From Planctomycetota bacterium (GTDB taxonomy: Bacteria > Planctomycetota > Phycisphaerae > Phycisphaerales > UBA1924), in contig JACTNA010000028.1 in the NCBI GenBank assembly GCA_014584315.1, positions 56,413 through 120,412 of the forward strand: DNA of 64,000 bases, written 5' to 3'. Positions 37,040 to 46,532 of the stretch are shown one piece after another. Under the pieces are notes generated by a model. That model saw only the letters and a list, made by a program, of their open reading frames with translations. It did no database searches and was not told the origin of the DNA. The translations under genes were made by a program, and so were the position numbers. Positions within the stretch are counted from its first letter, which is position 1. Each line of letters begins with the position of its first letter.

Positions 37040-37689
37040 TACCTCCGCCGACGCCCGCCCGCGAGGGCAGCCAACCCCAGCGCCGCGAGCGTCCCCGGCG
37101 CGGGCGCGTGGTCCGTGCGGATCACGATGTTGTCCATGAACGCGCTCTGGAAGAACGGGTTCGCCCCCGCGCGGAACAGGACGGACGAGAAGGTCTGCCC
37201 GGACGGAGCGGCGAACTCGACGAGCGTCGGGGGGTCGACCGAGATGTCCGAGAGGCCCATGAACCCGAACGCCGACCCGAGGTGGTCGCCCGTGCCGTCG
37301 AGGTCCGCGTAGGCGTGGATCTCCGCCGTGTCCTGGTCCTGCCCGAAGTCGCCGAACTCGATGGAGACGGCCGCGACCGGGTGGCTGAACGACATGACGA
37401 AATAGTCGTCCATGAAGTAGTTGAAGGTCGGCGAGAGGTGCTTGGCGCCCCACGGGGCCGGCACCGTCTCTCCCGACGAGTCCCAGACCGTGAACTTCTC
37501 GCCGCTGGTGCGCTTGATGAGCGCGGCGAAGCCGTCGTGCGTCAGCAGCAGCGCGGTCTTGTCCCCCGCCGAGCGGTTCGGATTCCCCGACAGGTTCTCG
37601 AAATCGAACCTGATCGTGTCCCCGGCGGCGAACCCCGCGGCGAACGACCCGAGAAGCGCGACACACACAACGGCCGGGAGCCGAGTCAT
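37039..37689 (-). CDS. Secreted protein with PEP-CTERM-like sorting tail
   Basis: Signal peptide; C-terminus APAPGTLAALGLAALAGGRRRR. Confidence 0.8.
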   Translation of the reverse strand: MTRLPAVVCVALLGSFAAGFAAGDTIRFDFENLSGNPNRSAGDKTALLLTHDGFAALIKRTSGEKFTVWDSSGETVPAPWGAKHLSPTFNYFMDDYFVMSFSHPVAAVSIEFGDFGQDQDTAEIHAYADLDGTGDHLGSAFGFMGLSDISVDPPTLVEFAAPSGQTFSSVLFRAGANPFFQSAFMDNIVIRTDHAPAPGTLAALGLAALAGGRRRR

Positions 37690-37784
37690 GGCCTGGCCTC
37701 CCCGAAGCGAGGTTCCCACCCTGCGGCGTTCACGCCCACCGCGCTCACGCCCGATCCGTCCATAGTACCGATACGGACCGGGGG

Positions 37785-38438
37785 TCAGCGCGGGTTCCGG
37801 CTTTCCGACCTTCTCGCCCGCTCGGCCCGGACCGCCTCCACCGCCTCCCCGATCGCCGAAGGCAGGTCGTCGTTCACGATGAACCGATCGTAAACCCCGC
37901 TGGCGCGGGCCTCTGCGATCTCACGCCGGGCCTCCGCGAACCGCCGCTGGATCGCCTCCTCCGGCTCGCGCTTCCGGGCACGCAGCCGCTCCAGGAGCGC
38001 CTCCTCCCCCGGCGGCAGCACGAACAGCCCGAACGCCTCCGGCATCGCTCCTTTGACCTGCCGTGCCCCCTGCACGTCGATCTCGAGGATGACCAGCCGG
38101 CCGCGGGCCAACTGCTCCTCCACCCACCGCCGCGGCGTGCCGTACTTGCGGCCGAAGACCTCCGCGGACTCGAGAAACTCCCGGGCCGCCCGCATCCGCT
38201 CGAACTCGGCGTCGGTGACGAAGTGGTAGTCCACCCCCTCCACGTCGGCGTCCGTCTTCGGCCTCGTCGTCGCCGACACCGAAAACACCGAGTCCGCGAT
38301 CGACCGCTCGACGCCGCGCGTGATCGAGGTCTTCCCGACGCCGCTCGGCCCCGAGATGATCAGCAGCATCCCGTCCCGCGTGTCCGTGGGCAGCGTCCGC
38401 CGCGCCTGACCCGAGTTGTTCGCCCCGCCCGTGCCCAT
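37785..38438 (-). CDS. gmk: Guanylate kinase
   Basis: LLIISGPSGVGKTSITRGV, DYHFVTDAEFERM, EIDVQGARQVK; start uncertain. Confidence 0.95.
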   Translation of the reverse strand: MGTGGANNSGQARRTLPTDTRDGMLLIISGPSGVGKTSITRGVERSIADSVFSVSATTRPKTDADVEGVDYHFVTDAEFERMRAAREFLESAEVFGRKYGTPRRWVEEQLARGRLVILEIDVQGARQVKGAMPEAFGLFVLPPGEEALLERLRARKREPEEAIQRRFAEARREIAEARASGVYDRFIVNDDLPSAIGEAVEAVRAERARRSESRNPR

Positions 38439-38592
38439 GAGCACACAGCATACCCACGCCCGCGCGCACCACAGACCGACCCCCTCAGAGCCGCGGGCCT
38501 CAGCCCGCGCACGCGGGCGATCCGCGCCGGTCGCTCACGCGCCGGGCGCACCCAGTGCCCTGAAGCCCGAACGACGCTTCAGATCGCTGGGC

Positions 38593-39231
38593 TCACCGCC
38601 GCCGGCGCATCGCCGCCAGCGCGCCCAGGCCCAGCACCGCTGCGCCGCCGGGCGCGGGCACACTCTTGACGTAGAAGTGCATCGGGTCGGAGTCCGCGTA
38701 GACCCCGTTGGCGTCCCAGGCCACGAGCGTCAACTGGTACAGGCCCGGGCGGTTGACCATGAACTGCTGCCCGTGCGGGTGGCCGCCGACGCCGACGTGG
38801 AAACTCCGGCCCTCGCGCGTATCCGCGGAGAACTGCGCGATGTTCTCGAGCATGTTGCCGTGTCGCTCCGCCCACGCGATGTCGGCCTTGCGCGGCGAGC
38901 CGACGTGCTCGAAGCCGGACAACTCGTACCAGAAGTCCCCGCCGTCGAGCCGCCCCGTCGCGGCGTAGAAGTCGCTCGTGAGCGTGCACTCCGCGCCGAC
39001 CTGCCACCCCGCGAACTCGCCCGACCCCCACACGAAGAAGGTCTCGCGAGTGACGCGCTCGCCGTCGTGCAGCAGCCACCCGTCGGCGTCGATCGTGAAC
39101 TCCTCCTCGCCCGCGTAGTACCCGACCGCCATCAGCGCCTTGCCGCCGAATGTGTCGATCGTGACGTGGTTCTCATGGGCCATGGCCGAATCGGCGAAGC
39201 CCGCGACGGCGAGCAGGGCGAAGGTACGCAT
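38593..39231 (-). CDS. Secreted protein with PEP-CTERM-like sorting tail
   Basis: Signal MRTFALLAVAGFADSAMA; C-terminus VPAPGGAAVLGLGALAAMRRRR. Confidence 0.8.
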   Translation of the reverse strand: MRTFALLAVAGFADSAMAHENHVTIDTFGGKALMAVGYYAGEEEFTIDADGWLLHDGERVTRETFFVWGSGEFAGWQVGAECTLTSDFYAATGRLDGGDFWYELSGFEHVGSPRKADIAWAERHGNMLENIAQFSADTREGRSFHVGVGGHPHGQQFMVNRPGLYQLTLVAWDANGVYADSDPMHFYVKSVPAPGGAAVLGLGALAAMRRRR

Positions 39232-39347
39232 CGTTCTCTCCAAGCGATGGGTGGCGACGAGACAACCCCGCCCGCCCCCCCGGACCCGCGCGCGGCCGCA
39301 CCAGACCATGCCCCAGGCCCTTCAAAATGCAAGCCGTCTGGGCAGTA

Positions 39348-40307
39348 TTAGCGCACAGCCGCCCCCTCCAGACACCGCACCAGCGTCGCCATCCGCACCG
39401 GCACGCCGTTCGCCACCTGTTTCAGGATCAGCGACCGCTCCGAGTCCGCGACCTCGCCGTCGAGTTCCAGGCCCCGGTTCACCGGCCCGGGGTGCATGAC
39501 GACCGCCCCCGGCTTCATGCGCCGCGCCCGCTCCGCCGACAGCCCGCACGCGGCCCGGAACTCGCGCAGCGAGGCGAAGGCCGGCGATGCCATGCGGGTC
39601 GCGTCCCCGTGCCGCTCGAACTGCACCCGCAGCATCATCACCGCGTCGGCGTGGGGCAGCACGGCGTCGAAGTCGTGCTCCACGCGCACGCGCGGCGCCA
39701 GCGCGCCCAGTGTGGGAGGGGCCAGCGCGGGCGGGCCGACCAGCGTCACCGCCGCGCCCAGCGCGGTCAGCCCGAACACGTTCGACCGCGCCACCCGCGA
39801 ACTCACCACGTCGCCCACGATCGCCACGTGCAGCCCCGAGAGGTCCAGCGTCTCCGACCGGCCCGTCGCGTCGGCGAGCGTGAGCGCGTCCAGCAGGCCC
39901 TGGGTCGGGTGCTCGTGCCGGCCGTCGCCCGCGTTGAGCACCGCGCACCCGACCCGCCGCGCGATCATCTCGACCGCGCCGCTCTGCGACGCCCGCACCA
40001 CCAGCGCATCGACGCCCAGGGCTTCGACCGTCCGCGCTGTGTCCGTCAGCGTCTCGCCCTTGGCGTGGCTCGAGCCCGCCACCGGCAGGTCGATCACCTC
40101 CGCCCCCAGGCGCAGCGCGGCGATCGAGAAACTCGTCCGCGTTCGCGTCGAGTTCTCGAAGAACAGCGTGCCGACCGTCCGCCCGGAGAGCCGTTGCGGA
40201 AGCGAGCCTGACGCCGACGCCGACCGGAACGCCATCGCCTCGCGCAGGATCGCCCGGATCTCATCCGCCGGCAGGTTGTGCAGCGTCAGCAGGTGCGGCG
40301 AGGCCAT
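39348..40307 (-). CDS. pyrB: Aspartate carbamoyltransferase catalytic subunit
   Basis: FFENSTRTRTSFSIAALRLGAEVI; HPTQGLLDALT. Confidence 0.95.
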   Translation of the reverse strand: MASPHLLTLHNLPADEIRAILREAMAFRSASASGSLPQRLSGRTVGTLFFENSTRTRTSFSIAALRLGAEVIDLPVAGSSHAKGETLTDTARTVEALGVDALVVRASQSGAVEMIARRVGCAVLNAGDGRHEHPTQGLLDALTLADATGRSETLDLSGLHVAIVGDVVSSRVARSNVFGLTALGAAVTLVGPPALAPPTLGALAPRVRVEHDFDAVLPHADAVMMLRVQFERHGDATRMASPAFASLREFRAACGLSAERARRMKPGAVVMHPGPVNRGLELDGEVADSERSLILKQVANGVPVRMATLVRCLEGAAVR

Positions 40308-40360
40308 GTGCCGGGAGTGTAGGAGAAAACAGGTCGGGGCCTGCAAGGCCGCGCCCCGGC

Positions 40361-40383
40361 GGCACAGGCGTCCCGGCTGTGCC
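40361..40383. repeat. REP-like palindrome, copy 2
   Basis: GGCACAGGCGTCCCGGCTGTGCC hairpin. Confidence 0.6.
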
Positions 40384-40415
40384 CCACCCCGCGCGAGGGC
40401 TTCACGCGATCCGTC

Positions 40416-41450
40416 TCACTCCCGCGCCGGCGAAGCGTCGGCCCGCGAAGGCGGGAACGGGTCCCGGATCGCCGCGCCCAGCGAGTCCCCCGCGCCGAGC
40501 GCGCCGCGGGCGCGACGCCCGGGTTCGATCGGGGGCGCGGCCGCGGCCTCGGTGCGAACCGTCCCCGCCGTCTCCGGCCAGACGATCCACCACGCTGGCG
40601 GCACGGCGCACGACCCCGCCGCGCCCGCCTCTTCGTCCACTGGCTCCATGGTCTCGACCGCCGGCGGCGGGGGGGTCGGCGCGCGTGCTGGCTCGACGGT
40701 GATCAGCACCGGCTCGCGCCGCATCACCTCGTCGTTGAACGGGTCTCGCGCCGCCGGCAGCCACACCGTCGTCCGCGTCTCCGGAACGCTCACCGTCGTC
40801 TCAACCTCGGTCATCGTTCCCACCGGAGCATCGCCCGCTGGTTCGATCGACGGCGCACGGGAAGGCTCGCCCGGCCGCGGCGTCGCCTCGCGCCGCGCAC
40901 GCTGGTGCCGCTGCGGCTCGGGCGGCAGGTAGTACGGCTCGGGCGTCGGCACCACGCCGATCGCCCACGGCTGCGTGTGCTCGACGCGCCACGAGGTCCA
41001 CCCCGTCCGTCGCAGCCACACCGTCGTCGTCTGGTCGAGCGGCGATGCAGTCTCCCCCAGCGTGAACACCGGACGGGTGACGTCCACCTTCGCCCGGTCG
41101 CTGCGGACCCAGATCCGCCCGACGTGGTACGTCGGCAGGTGGGCCGTCTCGTCCGTCAGCGGGCGGGCGTTCGGACCCGCCGCGTCCACCGTCGCCAGGT
41201 ACCACTCCCGCTTCAGCCCGGTGGGTAGGTTCAGGGCGTACGCCTCGGTCGGGGGCGGGTACTGCTCGACCGACCATCGCACCGCCGCCGCCATGAGCGC
41301 GGAGAGCGTCGCCCCGTTCGGGTCCTCGCCCTCCATCGCCGCGACGCCGAGCGACGAGGGGTAACTCGTGTGATGGACCGTGTTGCACGCCCCCGCGGCC
41401 AGGGCCAGCGAGAGCAGCGCGGCGAGCGTCCCTTCGGTTCGTGCCTTCAT
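40416..41450 (-). CDS. Hypothetical exported/lipoprotein-like protein
   Basis: MKARTEGTLAALLSLALAAGACNTVHH signal/possible lipobox. Confidence 0.65.
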   Translation of the reverse strand: MKARTEGTLAALLSLALAAGACNTVHHTSYPSSLGVAAMEGEDPNGATLSALMAAAVRWSVEQYPPPTEAYALNLPTGLKREWYLATVDAAGPNARPLTDETAHLPTYHVGRIWVRSDRAKVDVTRPVFTLGETASPLDQTTTVWLRRTGWTSWRVEHTQPWAIGVVPTPEPYYLPPEPQRHQRARREATPRPGEPSRAPSIEPAGDAPVGTMTEVETTVSVPETRTTVWLPAARDPFNDEVMRREPVLITVEPARAPTPPPPAVETMEPVDEEAGAAGSCAVPPAWWIVWPETAGTVRTEAAAAPPIEPGRRARGALGAGDSLGAAIRDPFPPSRADASPARE

Positions 41451-42171
41451 GGACTCTGGATCGGCGCAACGCCCCGCTTTCCTAGAGTTGGGCGTGAACC
41501 GCGAGCCGAGCAGCGCGACCGGGCGATTCGTCCTGGGCATCACCGGCGCGTCCGGCGCGGCCTACCCGCTCCGGCTGCTGGAACTCCTCCTCCGGGGCGG
41601 GCACGAGGTCCATCTGGTCGTGAGCGACTACGGCCGCCGGCTCCTCGCCGACGAGGCGGGCGTGCGCGCCATCACCCTGGAAGGGCTGCTGCCCGGCCTC
41701 GCCCCATCGACCGACAGTGCCCCCGCCCCCGAGAGCGGCCGCGGGCGCGATCCCGGCGCCCTGCCCGGACGCCTCATCGTCCACCCCAACAAGGACGTCG
41801 GGGCGGTCATCGCCTCCGGCTCCTTCCTCCACCGCGGCATGGTCGTCCTGCCTTGCTCCAGCGCCTCCCTGGGCGCGATCGCGTCGGGCAGCGGCAGCAA
41901 CCTCCTGACCCGGGCCGCGATGGTCTGCCTGAAGGAACGCCGACCCCTCATCCTCTGCCACCGCGAGACCCCGCTCAGCCTCATCGACATCGAGAACATG
42001 CGCACGGTGACCCTCGCCGGCGCGACCGTCTGCCCGACCAACCCCGGCTTCTACCTCAACCCCCGCAGCGTCGAAGACCTCGTCGACTTCATCGTCGGCA
42101 AGACCCTCGACCTGCTCGGCGTCGAGCACGGGCTGAAGACGCGGTGGGAGGGGCGGGAGAAGCAGGACTGA
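41449..42171 (+). CDS. ubiX: Flavin prenyltransferase UbiX
   Basis: LGITGASGAAYPLRLLELL; SSASLGAIASGSGSNLLTRAAMVCLKERRPLILCHRETPLS. Confidence 0.92.
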   Translation: MDSGSAQRPAFLELGVNREPSSATGRFVLGITGASGAAYPLRLLELLLRGGHEVHLVVSDYGRRLLADEAGVRAITLEGLLPGLAPSTDSAPAPESGRGRDPGALPGRLIVHPNKDVGAVIASGSFLHRGMVVLPCSSASLGAIASGSGSNLLTRAAMVCLKERRPLILCHRETPLSLIDIENMRTVTLAGATVCPTNPGFYLNPRSVEDLVDFIVGKTLDLLGVEHGLKTRWEGREKQD

Positions 42172-42251
42172 TCGGGCGACGCGCAAAGACCCACGTTTGG
42201 AGTTTGCGATTCTCAAAGCCCAGGTTTCCGGCGAAACTTGGAGTTTGCCGA

Positions 42252-45200
42252 TCAGCCGGCGCGGTAGTTCGGCCGCCCCGGACGGTCGATCTCCACGCTC
42301 TGCCCCCCAACCAGGTGCAGCCCCTCGCGCCCCACCAGCCCCGCCAGCGTCGCCAGCGTCTCAGGCGCCAGCGGGCACCGCAGGGGCGTGCCGGGCTTGA
42401 TCTCGCACACGCAGTCCCCGGTGTCGATCAGCAACTCGACCGGGACGGTGGGGGCCGCGCCGTTGGCGGGAGCGGCGGGGGGCGCGCCGTTCGCCCGCGG
42501 GCGGGGCGTGCCGTTCGCGGCCGGGGGTGCGCCGTGCAGGATCGACGCCAGCGCGCGGAGCGACCGCTCCGACGAGCCGTTCAGCCGCGGCTCCGAGACG
42601 GTGATCCGCAGCCGCCCGCCCTGGAGCGGCACGCCGTCGATCGGCACCAGCGAGTCGGCGATCACCTGCGGCTCGCCCCGCGAGCGGTCGATGCGCCCGA
42701 GCAGGAAGAAGGGCGCGTCCGTCCCCAGCACGTGCCCGTAGCGCGCGAACGCATCCGCGAACAGCACCGCGTCCGCCGCCCCGGTCAGGTCCTCGACCGT
42801 CACCATGGCCATCTTCTGGCCCGCGCTGCGTCCGTTGCGGACGACGGTCGTCCGCACGGACTGCGCGAGCACCGCCAGCCGAACCCGCGTGTCGGCCGGC
42901 AGGTCGTGCAGGTCCTGCGTTCGGTGCGGGGCGAACACCGCGATCCACGAGGCCCACTGCTCCAGCGGATGGCTCGACACGTAGAACCCGAGAGCGTCCT
43001 TCTCGTTGCGGAGCGTCTCGCTCTCGCTCCAGGGCTGGGCCGGCGCGAGGGGCGTCGGCGTGCCGGGCGCGGCTTCCTCCGGCTCGCCGGCGAGGCCGAA
43101 CAACTGCCCCTGCCCCGTGGCCCGGTCGTGGGCCGCCTTCTGCCCGGCTGCCACGGCCTGCTCGATCGTCGCGATGACCGCGGCGCGGCGATCGCGCCCG
43201 TGCAGCGAGTCGAACGCCCCGCTTTTCACCAGCGCCTCGATCGTCGCCTTATTCACCGCGCTCTGCGGCACGCGCTCGCAGAAATCGAAGATCGACACAA
43301 AGGGCTTGTGGGAACCCTCGACCTGAAGAGAGGCATCAATGGTCGGCGGCATGGAGGCATGGGGTGAGGAGGCCTCTTCCCCTCGATCCCTCGATCCCTC
43401 GGTCCCTCCCTCCCTTTCCCGCATGATCGCCTCGATCGCCTTCGCGCCGGCTCCCTTGATCGCGCGGAGTCCGAAGCGGACGTGGCCGTGGCGGGCGTCG
43501 CGCGGCTCGCCCTCGTCGAACACCACGGAGAACTCGGCCTGTGAGAGGTTCACGTCCGGCGGGCGCACCTCGACGCCGGTGCGCACGACGCGCCCGGTCT
43601 CCGGGTCGATAAAGCGGGTGCGCTTGCAGTCTTCGAGGTAGGGCGTCCAGTCGCTGGCCTTCTGCGCCTGGCTCTCGTAGGTCAGGAAGGCCGCCATGTA
43701 CTGGTTCGGGAAGTACGTCTTGAGGTAGGCCGTCTGGTACGCCACGATCGCGTACCCCGTCGAGTGCGACTTGTTGAACCCGTACCCGGCGAACTTCAGG
43801 ATCAACTCGAAGAGGTCTTCGGCGGCGGCGCGGCTCAGCCCCTTGCTCTGCGCGCCCTCCAGGAACCGCGAGCGCTCGGCCGCGATCGTCTTCTCCTTCT
43901 TCTTGCTGATGGCCTTGATCAGCCCGTACGCCGCGCGGAGCGGCACGCCGCCCAGTTCGTGCACGATCAGCATGACCTGTTCCTGGTACACCATCACGCC
44001 GTAGGTCTCGGCCGTGTGCCGATCGACGATGGGGTGCACCCGCGGCACGCGGTCCTGCCCGTGCTTGCGCCGGTTGTAGTCCGGGATCAGGTCCATCGGC
44101 CCCGGGCGGAAGAGCGCGTTGGCGGCGATCAGGTCTTCCAGCCGGTCCGGCTTCATCTCCGTCAGCAGCCGGCGCATCCCGCCGGACTCGAACTGGAACA
44201 CCCCCGTCGTGTCCGCACGCTGAAAGACCGCGAAGACCCGGGGGTCGTCGTAGGTGAGGCGCTCCATGTCAAGCGGGTGCGGGCCGCCGTCGCCGGGCGA
44301 GCGTCCGACGGCCTGCCAGATCGCCTCCTCCGACAGCGTCTCGCGGATCAGTCGCTTGGCGCGCTCGATCACGCTCAGCGTGCGCAGGCCGAGGAAGTCC
44401 ATCTTCAGCAGGCCCATCTTCTCGCACGTCGGGCCGTCCCACTGCGTGACGATCTCGTGCTCCGCCGCGTTGGTCTGGCGGTAGAGCGGCACGATCTCGT
44501 GCAGAGGGCGCGTCGCCACGATCACGCCCGCGGCGTGGACGCCGGCGTGCCGGGCCTGCCCCTCGATGCGCCGCGCCGTGTCGATCACCCGACGCGCCTC
44601 GGGGTCCGCGTCGTACATCGCCCGGAAGTCCGGCTCCGCCTCGAGCGCGCGGTCGAGCGTGATGCCCAGTTGCTCCGGCACCTGCTTGGCGATCCGGTCC
44701 GCCTTCGCGAGCGGCACGCCCAGCACGCGCGCCACGTCGCGGATCGCCGCCCGTGCCTTGAGCGTCCCGAACGTGATGATCTGCGCCACGTGCCCGTACT
44801 TGCGACGCACGTAGTCCAGCACCTCGGCGCGGCCGTCCTGGCACAGGTCGATGTCGATGTCCGGGTACTCGGCGCGGTCCGGGTCCGTGAACCGTTCGAA
44901 GAGCAGCCCGTAGCGCACCGGGCAGGCGTTGGACAGCCCCAGCACGTACCCCACCATCGTCCCGACGCCCGAGCCGCGCGCGATCGCCGGGATCCCTCGC
45001 TGGCGCCCCCAGTTCACGAAGTCCCACACGATCAGGAAGTAGGGCGAGATGCCCTTGTCCGCCAGGATGCCCAACTCGCGGTCCAGCCGCGCACGCTCGG
45101 ACGACGACCCCGCCCCGATCCCGTACCGCCACGCCATCCCCGCTTCCGCCAGCATCCGCAGCGCGCGGTCGCACTCCGCCTTTACCGTCGCCGGGTCCGC

Positions 45201-46283
45201 GTCGTCCCGCGTCGCGTCGAACGGCTCCAGCGTGAACGACGCGCAGTACGCCCGGTGCCACGCCGAGACGTCGCCGGCGAAGCGCGGGGCGTCGCGCCGC
45301 GGCAGGTCCGCCTCGTCCGGGATCCGCGCCCGCACGACCGGCGCGTGGTTCGCCCCGATCGGCAACTCGACGTTGCAACGCTCCGCAATCCGCAGCGTGT
45401 TGCCCAGCGCCTCCTCGGCCACGTCCGGCATCTCCCGCCGGAACAACTCCTCCATCTGCTCCGCGCTCTTGACGTACAACTCCGGCGTGTACCGCATCCG
45501 GTTCGGGTCGTCTTTCGTCTTGGCCGTCGAGATGCAGATCAGCGAGTCGTGCGCGTCGTGGTCCTCCGCCAGCAGGAAGTGCGCGTCGTTGTCGCACACC
45601 AGCGGCAGCCCCAACTCGCGCGCCAGCCGCACCAGGTGGGCGTTGATCGCGTTCTGCTCCGGCACGTGGTGCTGCAACTCGACGTAGAACCGCGGCCCCG
45701 TCCCCTCGTCCGCGAACACCCGCGCGTGCCACCGCGCCGACTCAATCGCCGCCTCCCATCCCGCCCGGTCGTCGCGCTGCACGAACCGCAGCAGGTGCTC
45801 GCCGATCTCCGACCCGAGGTGCCCGTTGATCGCGATCAGCCCCGAGTGCCGCTCCTCGAGCAGCGCCCGATCGATGCGGGGCTTGAAGTAGAACCCCGTC
45901 AGGTACGCCTCGGAGCACAGCGCCATCAGGTTGCGCCACCCCGTTTCGTTCTCCGCCAGCAGTACGAGGTGGTACCCGCCGTCCGCCACACCCGTGTACG
46001 TCCGGTCGCGCCGGTCCCCGGGCGCGACATACGCCTCGACGCCCAGGATCGGCTTCACGCCCGCCTTGCGAGCCGCCTCGTAGAACGCGACCGCCCCGTG
46101 CAGGTTGCCGTGGTCCGTCAACGCGACCGCGGGCATCCCCAGCTCCCGCACCCGCGCGACCAGGCGGTCGATCCGGTTCGCCCCGTCCAGCAGCGAGTAC
46201 TCCGAGTGCAGGTGCAGGTGGACGAACGGCGCGGCCGCGTCGCCGGCCCCGAGAAACCCCATGGATGGTGTTCCAGCGGACAT
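42252..46283 (-). CDS. dnaE: DNA polymerase III subunit alpha, with in-frame low-complexity insertion
   Basis: PHP domain FVHLHLHSEYSLLDG; YPDIDIDLCQDGR; IVAYQTAYLKTYFPNQYMAAFLT. Confidence 0.95.
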   Translation of the reverse strand: MSAGTPSMGFLGAGDAAAPFVHLHLHSEYSLLDGANRIDRLVARVRELGMPAVALTDHGNLHGAVAFYEAARKAGVKPILGVEAYVAPGDRRDRTYTGVADGGYHLVLLAENETGWRNLMALCSEAYLTGFYFKPRIDRALLEERHSGLIAINGHLGSEIGEHLLRFVQRDDRAGWEAAIESARWHARVFADEGTGPRFYVELQHHVPEQNAINAHLVRLARELGLPLVCDNDAHFLLAEDHDAHDSLICISTAKTKDDPNRMRYTPELYVKSAEQMEELFRREMPDVAEEALGNTLRIAERCNVELPIGANHAPVVRARIPDEADLPRRDAPRFAGDVSAWHRAYCASFTLEPFDATRDDADPATVKAECDRALRMLAEAGMAWRYGIGAGSSSERARLDRELGILADKGISPYFLIVWDFVNWGRQRGIPAIARGSGVGTMVGYVLGLSNACPVRYGLLFERFTDPDRAEYPDIDIDLCQDGRAEVLDYVRRKYGHVAQIITFGTLKARAAIRDVARVLGVPLAKADRIAKQVPEQLGITLDRALEAEPDFRAMYDADPEARRVIDTARRIEGQARHAGVHAAGVIVATRPLHEIVPLYRQTNAAEHEIVTQWDGPTCEKMGLLKMDFLGLRTLSVIERAKRLIRETLSEEAIWQAVGRSPGDGGPHPLDMERLTYDDPRVFAVFQRADTTGVFQFESGGMRRLLTEMKPDRLEDLIAANALFRPGPMDLIPDYNRRKHGQDRVPRVHPIVDRHTAETYGVMVYQEQVMLIVHELGGVPLRAAYGLIKAISKKKEKTIAAERSRFLEGAQSKGLSRAAAEDLFELILKFAGYGFNKSHSTGYAIVAYQTAYLKTYFPNQYMAAFLTYESQAQKASDWTPYLEDCKRTRFIDPETGRVVRTGVEVRPPDVNLSQAEFSVVFDEGEPRDARHGHVRFGLRAIKGAGAKAIEAIMREREGGTEGSRDRGEEASSPHASMPPTIDASLQVEGSHKPFVSIFDFCERVPQSAVNKATIEALVKSGAFDSLHGRDRRAAVIATIEQAVAAGQKAAHDRATGQGQLFGLAGEPEEAAPGTPTPLAPAQPWSESETLRNEKDALGFYVSSHPLEQWASWIAVFAPHRTQDLHDLPADTRVRLAVLAQSVRTTVVRNGRSAGQKMAMVTVEDLTGAADAVLFADAFARYGHVLGTDAPFFLLGRIDRSRGEPQVIADSLVPIDGVPLQGGRLRITVSEPRLNGSSERSLRALASILHGAPPAANGTPRPRANGAPPAAPANGAAPTVPVELLIDTGDCVCEIKPGTPLRCPLAPETLATLAGLVGREGLHLVGGQSVEIDRPGRPNYRAG
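43380..43411. repeat. Octamer tandem array inside dnaE
   Basis: CCCTCGAT CCCTCGAT CCCTCGGT CCCTCCCT. Confidence 0.9.
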
Positions 46284-46532
46284 GGATCGCAATCCGTAGT
46301 GAAGAGATCGACCGAGGGCCAGTGTACGCGAGAGCGGCCGCGGCGGGCGCAACTGTCAGCCCATGCACCGATCCCGAACAGAACCCTCCGCCGCGGGCCA
46401 GACCCGTCGCCCGGAGCGGCGGGCGTCGTGCCGTATCCTCCGTCGGCGTCGACGCCGCGTCGAACGACGAACGGGTTGGAGACGCTGCGCCTGTACCTGC
46501 GCATCGCTTGTGTCCCGCTCCTGGTTGTCGTG

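Noticed and set aside
42252-46283. Possible intein in dnaE
   Set aside because: The extra sequence is about 30 residues of low complexity with no splicing motifs.
43764-46532. Very long plus-strand open frame antisense to dnaE (part of the 1372-aa ORF)
   Set aside because: Mirror of high-GC codon bias opposite dnaE; Arg/Val/His-rich with no domain sense. Only 46533..47882 (GT4) is real.
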